In this document: one piece after another, positions 16,713-26,200 of the stretch
How positions within the stretch are numbered: the first letter of the stretch is position 1
Layout of the letters: each line of letters opens with the position of its first letter
From: Anaeroplasma bactoclasticum
Lineage (GTDB): Bacteria > Bacillota_I > Bacilli_A > Acholeplasmatales > Anaeroplasmataceae
Direction of reading: 5' to 3'
DNA: 48,023 bases
Assembly: GCA_023663825.1 (NCBI GenBank)
Contig: JAMPGQ010000007.1
Location: forward strand, 1-48,023
Position numbers and translations under genes: made by a program
The notes under the pieces: generated by a model
The model's database searches: none
Told to the model about the DNA's origin: nothing
The model's input: only the letters and a program-made list of their open reading frames with translations

Positions 16713-17796
16713 GACTTATATTTGCTTGTTATTAGCAACCATTTGCATAGCATTTACGACTGGAATTACAATAAATATAACCCAACACATTCATTATGAA
16801 AAGAGTGTGGAATACAGTGATTTTCCAAAAGAATATTCTATTTATAACAATGCTACAAAAAATTCAAATTTTTATAAATATTTTCAAGAGCTTGACTATA
16901 TTTTTTATTCGACACGAATAGATAATTTTGACATCAATATCACAGATGGAATCAAAATAGAAATCATAGGATGTCAAGATAACTTTTTAGAGTATCCACT
17001 TCCTTCTATGAAATCAAACTGCCTTACCACTACAGAGTTAATTTCAGGGGCTTCATTTGATAAAAAAGACATGGTCTTACGAAACGCTTTTTTTATAATG
17101 TATCAAAGTCATTTGGAAGCAATAAAATTTATGCAAAATGATTATATAGAAATGAATGGAGTGCGTTTTTATTTAAAAGGTGTTTTAAAAGATACAAATG
17201 AAGTGTTAAGAAATCGTGACAAAAGTAAAATCCAAATCTTTGTTCCTTATACAACTATGAAAAATATATTTACAGATACTACTCAACATGCCATAATAAA
17301 AACATGCAAGTATAATTTTGAAAATTTGTTTGAAGATAGCAATTTTAACTCTTATTATAAGGTGCAAAAAAACGCTTTGCAAAGTGTAGAGAATGATTTG
17401 ATAAATAATGTGGTTTATATAAGTGGAATCTTTTTAGTGGCATGTATTTGTATAATCATTCTTCAGATTATAACAATAAAAAGCAGATATTATGAAATTG
17501 GAATAAGGAGAGCTATTGGTGCTAGTAGAGGAGCAATTGTAAAGCAATTTACCCTTCAAGCTTATTTATATGTATTACTCGGATTAATTTTGGGTGTGAT
17601 TTTGGCTTATTATACGTTTAGCTTATATGCATTATATAAGTCTATTCTTTATCATACCAATTTATTTATATATGAGATAAGAACTACACTAATAATGATT
17701 TCAACATATTCCCTTATCAGCTTTATAAGCATAGTTGTTCCAGCTTGGATTGGTTCGAAGATGAATATTTCTACCATTTTAATAGAAGAGAGATAA
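16696..17796 (+). CDS. MacB/FtsX-like ABC transporter permease
   Basis: The topology is that of MacB: one N-terminal helix (about residues 8-26), an extracellular domain of about 200 residues, then three C-terminal helices. The motif YEIGIRRAIGASRGAIVKQF (about 267-286) is the conserved coupling region between helices 2 and 3 of this family. The last helix ends in PAWIGSKMNISTIL, close to the family P...A..L ending. It partners the ATPase just upstream. The start at 16696 lies within that gene (ATGTATGAA). The extracellular domain is divergent and likely sets substrate specificity. In B. subtilis a comparable YknXYZ transporter gives resistance to the SDP toxin, which supports an export or immunity role here by analogy. 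Confidence 0.82.
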   Translation: MKLKNKTYICLLLATICIAFTTGITINITQHIHYEKSVEYSDFPKEYSIYNNATKNSNFYKYFQELDYIFYSTRIDNFDINITDGIKIEIIGCQDNFLEYPLPSMKSNCLTTTELISGASFDKKDMVLRNAFFIMYQSHLEAIKFMQNDYIEMNGVRFYLKGVLKDTNEVLRNRDKSKIQIFVPYTTMKNIFTDTTQHAIIKTCKYNFENLFEDSNFNSYYKVQKNALQSVENDLINNVVYISGIFLVACICIIILQIITIKSRYYEIGIRRAIGASRGAIVKQFTLQAYLYVLLGLILGVILAYYTFSLYALYKSILYHTNLFIYEIRTTLIMISTYSLISFISIVVPAWIGSKMNISTILIEER

Positions 17797-17800
17797 TCAA

Positions 17801-18589
17801 ATGAAAAAAATGTATATTGTGATTTATTGCCTAGAAACTATTTTAATTCTTATATTTTCTATTGTAATAGCCTCCTTCAAAAAGGATGCTTTTTCAGGAG
17901 CTATTCATACAAACTCAACATCTTCATATGAGGATTATAATTTTTTTTCAAATTATAAAGAATTAGGTCATATTCAAAGCGGGATGATAGAGGTTTCTTA
18001 TAACGACATTTGTTCTATTGAGATTACTCAAAAGGAAATCTTTGTGGAAAATCCAGATGAATTTCTAATAGAAAAAGTTTATCATGAGGGAAGTGTCATT
18101 GGAACTTATATTGCCAATTTTGATTTTAAAGTCATTGAAATTAAAAAAGAATCTATTATAGTTGAGGACTTGTCATCTACAAGAGTCTTGTTTTGTCAAA
18201 ACATCAAAGAAGGTAATATAGAATTACCCACCTTCGTTCAAATCACCTCTTTAAAGTCCATATTAAAAATTAAAAAAGTGGATAGATGTTTAAATTGGAA
18301 AACTAAGCAAATAGAGTATTTAATTTCAATCGAAAATCAAGGCGATTTAATTAACGGACTTGAATGTAAAATTGCCATAACACATCAAATAGAGGTTGGA
18401 AATTATCTATATATTCCTAAAAAATATGTGTATTTTATTGAAAATAAATATTATGTCTATAAAGTATATCATATGAATACGCAGATGTATTATAAGCCCA
18501 TAGAAGTGCAGTTGCTTCAATCTTTTGATGCATATTATAGAATTTTAAGTGTTGAATTAGATGAACAGAATTTAGTGGTGTTATTATAA
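17801..18589 (+). CDS. HlyD/MacA-like membrane fusion protein 2
   Basis: One N-terminal membrane helix (about residues 4-24) is followed by an extracellular domain. The C-terminal 85 residues follow the adaptor pattern of MacA: GLECKIAI, then YLYIPKKYVYFIENKYYVYKVY, then a terminal LDEQNLVVLL that matches the usual L..GD.VVL ending. The central part (about 115-160) is a plausible lipoyl/barrel segment. It begins 5 bases after the permease gene and its stop overlaps the next start (TAATG). Together with the first adaptor it means the operon encodes two different fusion proteins for a single ATPase/permease pair, which is unusual. Confidence 0.6.
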   Translation: MKKMYIVIYCLETILILIFSIVIASFKKDAFSGAIHTNSTSSYEDYNFFSNYKELGHIQSGMIEVSYNDICSIEITQKEIFVENPDEFLIEKVYHEGSVIGTYIANFDFKVIEIKKESIIVEDLSSTRVLFCQNIKEGNIELPTFVQITSLKSILKIKKVDRCLNWKTKQIEYLISIENQGDLINGLECKIAITHQIEVGNYLYIPKKYVYFIENKYYVYKVYHMNTQMYYKPIEVQLLQSFDAYYRILSVELDEQNLVVLL

Positions 18590-19986
18590 TGCAAGAAGAA
18601 GTAATAGTTTATGATTTTGGCTGGTTTAATTCATACTATAATAAAAAAACAGGAAAATTTGTCAATATAAAGAAGGAGGATTTGATTTATAAAGATGATT
18701 TTTTCATTGTCAATGATTTCTATGTAAAAGATGTATTTGCTTCTTCAAATCCGCCAACATATATTTGCATTAATTTGACTTCTGAATGTAATTTGAGATG
18801 TAAATATTGCTTTAATGAAAAACATAAAAAGATGAGTTCTCCATCAATAGAAAATATAAAGGGATTTATTGATAAAATTATTGAATGGAGACCAAATTCC
18901 CCTAAATATTTTGTAGATATGTCAGGCTCTGGAGAAGCATTATTAGAACTTGATAAGATGATTGAAATAGCAAATTATTGTAAAATTAAAAGTAATAAAA
19001 TTCTGCGTGAAATAACGCCAATGTTTGTAACTAATGGAATTTTATTGACAAGAGATATTGCTGAAATATTACAAAAGAATTCTATTTTGTTTGGCATTTC
19101 TCTTGATGGATATAAGGAATTGCATGATATGTATAGATTAGATTGTTTAGGCAAAGCTACATATGACAAGATATATTACAACTTAAGCCAAATAGAAGAT
19201 AAAACCTATATAGGTGGAGCAATGACAATCTTTGATTCAAATACAGATATCTTAAAAGCATATCAAACGATGACAAGCTTATTCAATACAGTATCTATTA
19301 AACCTAGTAGAATGGATTATTCAAATTTCGACTTTTCTTTTATCGTAGATGGATATAAAAAAACTGTAAATTGGCTTTTATCAGATGTACTTGCTAATAA
19401 AATGCAAAATTTTTTAAAAATTATTAATGGCGATGATTTTTTTGGTAAAATAATTTTAAAAGTTATGTCTAATAGCATTTTAAAAAGAAGATGTGATGCA
19501 GGAGTACATAAATTTGCATTGGGATTCGATGGTACTATTTATTCGTGTTCCCCTGCTGTTTTTTTAAAAGAATTTGCAATAAGTAATCATTTAATACTTC
19601 CGAAATCTTTAGAAAATTCAAGAAACTGTAATTCTTGTGATTGTATAAACATATGTGGGTCACTTTGCTATATCCAAAATCATCAGTATGAAAATAATTC
19701 GAATCTATGCCAGTATAAAAAAGAAATTTTCAAGCTTGCAGTTTATTTTTGCGCAAGTGTTGAATTGACTGATATAGAAGTATACAAAAAAATGCTTATG
19801 GAATCTCAGCAAGTTATTTTTAGGAATAACGTAGACAAAGAACTAAGTTTAATAGCAAAAACCTCATCTAAATATACATATACAAAGTTAAAGTTTTTAA
19901 AAGATAAAAAACCTATAAAATATGCAAGAATTAAGCGTAAATTTATGCTTAGAAATAATAATCATATTATATCCAACAAAGGCTAA
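18589..19986 (+). CDS. Radical SAM/SPASM enzyme, peptide-modifying type
   Basis: Contains the radical SAM cluster motif CNLRCKYC (about residues 66-73, three Cys binding the 4Fe-4S cluster), a GEALLELDK segment and GISLDGYKELHDMYR (about 166-180) of the SAM barrel. The C-terminal SPASM-like cysteine set is RRCDAG, YSCSP and CNSCDCINICGSLCY (about residues 304-364), which would bind one or two more clusters. Enzymes of this family make thioether, carbon-carbon or epimerised residues in ribosomal peptides, or mature enzymes. No classical RiPP precursor or recognition domain is seen, so the substrate may be one of the secreted proteins of the operon or an unlinked peptide. It is the last gene, and its stop lies in the terminator stem. 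Confidence 0.87.
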   Translation: MQEEVIVYDFGWFNSYYNKKTGKFVNIKKEDLIYKDDFFIVNDFYVKDVFASSNPPTYICINLTSECNLRCKYCFNEKHKKMSSPSIENIKGFIDKIIEWRPNSPKYFVDMSGSGEALLELDKMIEIANYCKIKSNKILREITPMFVTNGILLTRDIAEILQKNSILFGISLDGYKELHDMYRLDCLGKATYDKIYYNLSQIEDKTYIGGAMTIFDSNTDILKAYQTMTSLFNTVSIKPSRMDYSNFDFSFIVDGYKKTVNWLLSDVLANKMQNFLKIINGDDFFGKIILKVMSNSILKRRCDAGVHKFALGFDGTIYSCSPAVFLKEFAISNHLILPKSLENSRNCNSCDCINICGSLCYIQNHQYENNSNLCQYKKEIFKLAVYFCASVELTDIEVYKKMLMESQQVIFRNNVDKELSLIAKTSSKYTYTKLKFLKDKKPIKYARIKRKFMLRNNNHIISNKG

Positions 19987-20139
19987 ATCATCATTTAGCT
20001 TTTCTTTTTTAATAGAAGTAGCTATCTTAACCTTTTTACCATTCATATCCTTGGCTTTTATATTTAGGTATTTAGCAACCTCTCCTAAATCTTCATAAAT
20101 AGTGGCTTTATAGCTTACAAGCTTTGGTAGCGGATTTTA
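19897..20139 (-). pseudogene. Possible remnant of a minus-strand coding sequence
   Basis: On the minus strand about 80 codons are open without a good start. The central part reads like protein, with EDLGEVAKYLNIKAKDMNG and KVKIATSIKKEKLNDDLAF. It overlaps the 3' end of the radical SAM gene and its terminator, so if real it is a fragment of something older. I do not recognise the family. It could be chance. Confidence 0.25.
19982..20010 (+). terminator. Terminator of the rSAM operon
   Basis: GCTAAAT (19982-19988), loop CATC and ATTTAGC (19993-19999) form a perfect stem followed by TTTTCTTTTTT. The stop codon of the radical SAM gene is inside the left arm. This cleanly ends the operon. Confidence 0.85.
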
Positions 20140-20153
20140 CTTTTACAACTAAC
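20129..20153. repeat. Short dispersed motif, copy 2
   Basis: Matches 29-53 at 22 of 25 bases (AGCGGA...CTAAC). It lies upstream of the promoter of the giant protein. Confidence 0.35.
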
Positions 20154-20167
20154 TTCTTGAAATTTTT

Positions 20168-20185
20168 TGTCAAACGAATTTGACA
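20168..20185. promoter_or_regulatory. Operator-like inverted repeat over the -35 box
   Basis: TGTCAAA (20168-20174), spacer CGAA and TTTGACA (20179-20185) form a perfect 7-bp inverted repeat. Its right arm contains the -35 element of the promoter for the giant surface protein. A dimeric repressor bound here would block RNA polymerase. The same bases could instead be an accidental hairpin. Confidence 0.5.
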
Positions 20186-20208
20186 TTTTTGTATTTTTTT
20201 TGTATAAT
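20180..20208 (+). promoter_or_regulatory. Consensus promoter of the giant repeat protein
   Basis: TTGACA (20180-20185) and TATAAT (20203-20208) with exactly 17 bases between them: a perfect consensus housekeeping promoter, about 44 bases before the start codon. Confidence 0.88.
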
Positions 20209-20251
20209 GATACAATGTAAATTGTGGGAATTTTAAAGGAAGTGTATAGAT

Positions 20252-23200
20252 ATGAAGAAAAAAATCATATTCTTATCTATTTTTATATTATTATTAGCTA
20301 TTGGTGGAGTTGGGATTTTTTATTATACTCAGACACATCGAAAGGATGTGGTTTTTGCTGAAAAGTCAAAATACCAAACTTATACTGCCCCTGCCCCAAC
20401 AGATGGAACATCTCCAGTTGATCACAATTCATATGATAATTTAGCTTATATCTTATGGGTTTTAGAGCATACAGAACAATATACTTCTCATACAGAAGGT
20501 ACTGCAGTTTCTGTGGGACAAACTCAAACAATATATAATCATCGTAGAGTAAATGGCGATGAGCAGCTTGTAGATACGATTTCAGGAGGCTTAGTTTCTT
20601 TAGGGAAACAGAAGTATTTCTTAGATAATAAGGTTTTAATAAGAGATTACATTTCTAAAAAGGGTGATGACATTCAGTGGAAAACGGATGAACCTGAATG
20701 TATTACTAAGACTGAATATATGAAGAGATATGGCTGGCTTCCTAACCAAGCTACTGCTTATATTATTTGTAAAGAAACGATTTTAGAAATTTCAGAAGTT
20801 ACAATTTTAGAAAATAATTTATATTCCATTACCGTTTCTTTAAATCCAAATGAAGAATATGCTCCTTTTTGGTATCAAAGAGAGATTAAAACAAATGCAT
20901 CCTCTGTAACTAAGCCTGTATTTTCTTCTATAATCATTGAATATATTTTTAATAATGACTGGAAAATTCAACAGGTGAACACAAAAGAAAAGTATAAGGT
21001 TACACCAAAGGTCGCTCCAATCACTGTAGATTGTGAAACCAATATAACAGAAACCTTTGATTATACTACTGGAGAATTCGATCCCTTAGCTATGGAATTC
21101 TTTGAGCAATATAAGGATATGGTACCAACGGGTGATACATCAACAGAAAAGCCAGAAGAAAATACGCCACTTTCTTATATTACAGGTTCCTTATTAGGTG
21201 GAGATAGAAAAGAAAAAACCTTTGATGTTACTGTAAACATAGGTGGACAAATTATAAAAGGTAAGCTTCTTTTAAATATTTCTAATTTAACAAGTATTAT
21301 CGTGAAGGTAAGCTTAGGAGATTTACAAGTAGTTTATGAAAATAATCAAGTTTATATTGATTATGGTTCTTTAAAGGTTAAGTGTGATGTTGATGAAATA
21401 AGTGAAGTTCTACAACCTTTACTAGCTGAAATCGTAATGGGAAATTCCTCAACATCTAGTTCTTCTGAAGCATTCGATTTAAATCAAATTATGAATGATT
21501 TGAATCAAGCCCAAGTTACTGAGACAGAAGATGCTGTCAATTTAGATTTAACTCTAAATTTGATGGGCTTTAATTTGCCTCTTGTTTTTGATATTCATAA
21601 GAATGGAGATAAACTAGATTTACAATCTATAGAGTCCAATCTGTTGATTGAAGGAACGGAAGTTAAAATTAGCATTGATAAAAATGAATCATTAGAGTTT
21701 ATTCCTATAAATGGAGAATATAATGATTTGAAAAATATTAATTTTATTGTTGAAGATGTCATTCATATTTTAAGGAATAAGAGGTTAGAGATATCCTTTA
21801 GTTCATCTTATGAAGACTACATTATTTCTGGAATTGCAAAATTAGGGTTAAATAAAAATGATCCTATTCAAGTAAATTTAAGTATTGAAAATGAAAAATT
21901 AGAACTTAGTGAAACAGTTCTTATTGTTTATGATTCATCTTATTTCTATGTAAACTATAAACAAATGAAGCTTAAGCTTTCTTCATTAGAACTTATGGAA
22001 TTCATTAAAAAGGTTTTACCTGAAAATAAGGCACTTCCTAAATTAGATATTTCTAAAGCTTTAGAAACACTTTCTGACATAGATTTTAAAACAATTCTTC
22101 AAAAACTTTCAATTCAAGATAAAGAAGTGTATATTTCTTTAGATTTATCTAGTTTGATAGAAGAACTTTCCATTTTAGATTTGAAAATTGAAGATACTGA
22201 AGAAGGGTTCAGTTTAAAAACAAATCTGAATGATATTATACTTCTTTTAGATACTACAACAGATTTTTCAGTAGATTTTGATGGTTCTAATTATGTTGAT
22301 ATGGATGAGTATATAAATTTGATTGATTTTGTACTGAAGAATATCAATAAAGAATCCTTAGGAGTTCATGTAGATGGAATCATCACCTATGAGACATATA
22401 AAATAGGAGTATTAGGAGATATTCAACTATACCTTAAGGATAATAGCTATACTATAGAAGGAAAACTTATTGTTACTTACTTAGATCAGCAAGTAGAAGT
22501 TAATATTATCGTTGTTGGTAAGGATATTTATGTAAGTGGATTAGGATATACAATCAAAGTAAATCTAGATACGATATCAGAAACACTAAATGAGATTACA
22601 AGAAGACTAGGAGTAGAGTTATCAAAGATGGAAGCTCCACAAATAGGAATTCAAGACATCTTAAGTCTAATAGCAAACATCAAATTAGATTCTAATTCTA
22701 TAGAAGCAGATTTAAGCTCTATATTAGAATTTATAGGAGTAGTAGGGTTGAACTTCAGCTTAGAGGATACAACATTAGGCTTAGAAGTAAATAACAACCT
22801 TGTTCAAATGAGTGGATCAATTACACCTGTTGAGTATAAAGAGATTGAAGTACCAAAAGAGTACTTTGATGAAGCAGATGTATTAAATGTCATAGACTAT
22901 GTTGAAGATATTATGACAATGATAAATCAGCAATATGGTTATATCAGCTTTAGTGGAAAGTATGAAGCTATAGAAGTATCAGGAAAAGTATATGTTGATT
23001 GGAAGGATACACTAAAAGCTAAGGGAAAAGTTCAAGTTATATATGAAGGACAAAGCTTGATTTTAGATTTGATATATACTAATGAGACAGTGTATGTAGC
23101 TTATGAGAATATAAAGGTTAAAATCAGTGAAGCTACAATAAAAGAATTACTTCAAGATAAGCTACCAGTATTACCAGAATCAAAACCTGAAGAGATTCTT

Positions 23201-26200
23201 ACTAAGGTATTAGAGGTAGTTAAAGAGTTATGTATTACTGAAGATACAATAAGTGTTTTACTAAATCTAGGAGTATTCCTAGAAGGAATGAGTGAAACAG
23301 AAATAGTACTTACAGACACTTTAGTTGGCTTTGATATTACAACCAGTTTATATGAATTAAGTTTAAGCTTAGATGTTACAAATAAAGAAGAGATAGAAGT
23401 AAATGATAGTGAGTATTCATTTGTAGAAGGATACATTGATTTAGTAGAATATATTATGTCTATCATCAATAAAGAATCCTTAGGAGTTCATATAGATGGA
23501 ATCATCACCTATGAGACATATAAAATAGGAGTATTAGGAGATATTCAACTATACCTTAAGGATAATAGCTATACTATAGAAGGAAAACTTATTGTTACTT
23601 ACTTAGATCAGCAAGTAGAAGTTAATATTATCGTTGTTGGTAAGGATATTTATGTAAGTGGATTAGGATATACAATCAAAGTAAATCTAGATACGATATC
23701 AGAAACACTAAATGAGATTACAAGAAGACTAGGAGTAGAGTTATCAAAGATGGAAGCTCCACAAATAGGAATTCAAGACATCTTAAGTCTAATAGCAAAC
23801 ATCAAATTAGATTCTAATTCTATAGAAGCAGATTTAAGCTCTATATTAGAATTTATAGGAGTAGTAGGGTTGAACTTCAGCTTAGAGGATACAACATTAG
23901 GCTTAGAAGTAAATAACAACCTTGTTCAAATGAGTGGATCAATTACACCTGTTGAGTATAAAGAGATTGAAGTACCAAAAGAGTACTTTGATGAAGCAGA
24001 TGTATTAAATGTCATAGACTATGTTGAAGATATTATGACAATGATAAATCAGCAATATGGTTATATCAGCTTTAGTGGAAAGTATGAAGCTATAGAAGTA
24101 TCAGGAAAAGTATATGTTGATTGGAAGGATACACTAAAAGCTAAGGGAAAAGTTCAAGTTATATATGAAGGACAAAGCTTGATTTTAGATTTGATATATA
24201 CTAATGAGACAGTGTATGTAGCTTATGAGAATATAAAGGTTAAAATCAGTGAAGCTACAATAAAAGAATTACTTCAAGATAAGCTACCAGTATTACCAGA
24301 ATCAAAACCTGAAGAGATTCTTACTAAGGTATTAGAGGTAGTTAAAGAGTTATGTATTACTGAAGATACAATAAGTGTTTTACTAAATCTAGGAGTATTC
24401 CTAGAAGGAATGAGTGAAACAGAAATAGTACTTACAGACACTTTAGTTGGCTTTGATATTACAACCAGTTTATATGAATTAAGTTTAAGCTTAGATGTTA
24501 CAAATAAAGAAGAGATAGAAGTAAATGATAGTGAGTATTCATTTGTAGAAGGATACATTGATTTAGTAGAATATATTATGTCTATCATCAATAAAGAATC
24601 CTTAGGAGTAGAGTTAAATGGAAGCTTTATAGTAGGATCTACTACCATTTTATATGTTGGCAATATTGAATTACTATATAATGTAGAAACTTCTGCCTAT
24701 GATATTAATGCTTTATTATCTTTATCCGTATTTGATATTACATTTGATGTTTTATTGATGTATAAAAATCATAAAATCTATATTGGTTTTTATGATACTA
24801 TCATTGAAATTCATGATTCAAACATTATGGAAGTCGTAGAATTGATTTGCGAAAAATTAAATTTAGATTTTCCGACTTTTATAGATTTCACCTTTGAAGA
24901 TCTTCTAGATTTATGCAAAAACATTCAACTTACAAACAATACAATTGAATTAAATTTAAGCAAGTATTTCAGTATATTTAGCAAATTAAAGCTATCTTTT
25001 ACAAAAGAAGAATTTGGATATAGCTTAAATTTGAATCAAGAAAACGTCTTAAATCTTAATGCTAGTGTTCAAAAGGTAGAATATAAAGAGATTAACGTTC
25101 CTACATCAACGATGTTTAAAGAGGATTTATCTAGTTTATTAGATAGCATTGGGTGTATAGTAGAATTGGCTTCAAATAAGTCTCTTCATATTGAAATGGA
25201 AGATGCAACAACAAACGTGCTTATCAACAACAAACCACTCATACTTACAATTTGTGCGTCTGTTGATGTTTTATGGGATAGCGATGTAAAAGCATTATGT
25301 CATTTGTGTTTAACAGGTTTGGGTGTAACTGTTCAATTTGATGTTTCATTTATAAATAATACCATTTATATAACTATTTCTAATCAGACGATTGCTTTAA
25401 GAACTGATGAAATAGGTGACTTTATTGAAGAGGTAATAGCTATTTTATCTCCAATTGTTCAGCTTGAAAATCCAAATATCCCAAGTTTTACTGCAATAGA
25501 TTTGAAGGATTTGGCTTTGAAAATCACAGCATCTTCCTTAGAAGCTGACATGTCAAAATTTATTGGTAAACTATGTCCTATCTTATTTACTTTCTATTGC
25601 ATAGAAAATAAAATAGAAGGACTAGTAAATGTATCTTATGATGAAAAAATAGATTTAAGTGCACCAATTTTAATTTCTTCTTCTTTTGTATCTTCAATTC
25701 CTACACCTAGTGTAGATTTAGACAAAGATGATCTTTTAACACTTTTATCCTATGGTGTAGATGTGTATAATCTTACTTTAGAAAAAGAATTTGATTTAAG
25801 CCTTCATACACAAGTAAACACAAATGGTGATGTTGTAGCAACAATTGATGGTGATGTCTACATTAAGCTTCTTGAAAATCAAGAATTTGATGCCCGACTA
25901 AAGCTGATTGTATATGAATTTAAAGATGGTAAGCAAATCGCATGGCATCAATTGGATTTAGAAATCATTTCATTAACAACACTTCAATCCTTATCAAATG
26001 ATTTTGATTGTGCAATGATGTTTGCAACCTATGGAAATAATCCAGATGACTTAGGAGCAGTTGTAAAGGTTAGATCTACTTATCAAGGAATTGAAAATTT
26101 AATTGCATCAATAATGAAGCTTCTAAATTTAAATATTCCATTCTTAAATCAAAGCCAGGACAAAAAGATTAAGGATTTAAGCAAGCTTTTTGATGAAATA

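Noticed and set aside
23152-24663. Two minus-strand ORFs with the same sequence (23152-23469, 24274-24663)
   Set aside because: They are mirror frames of the two copies of the duplication in the giant gene; the similarity follows from the duplication and not from selection on that strand.
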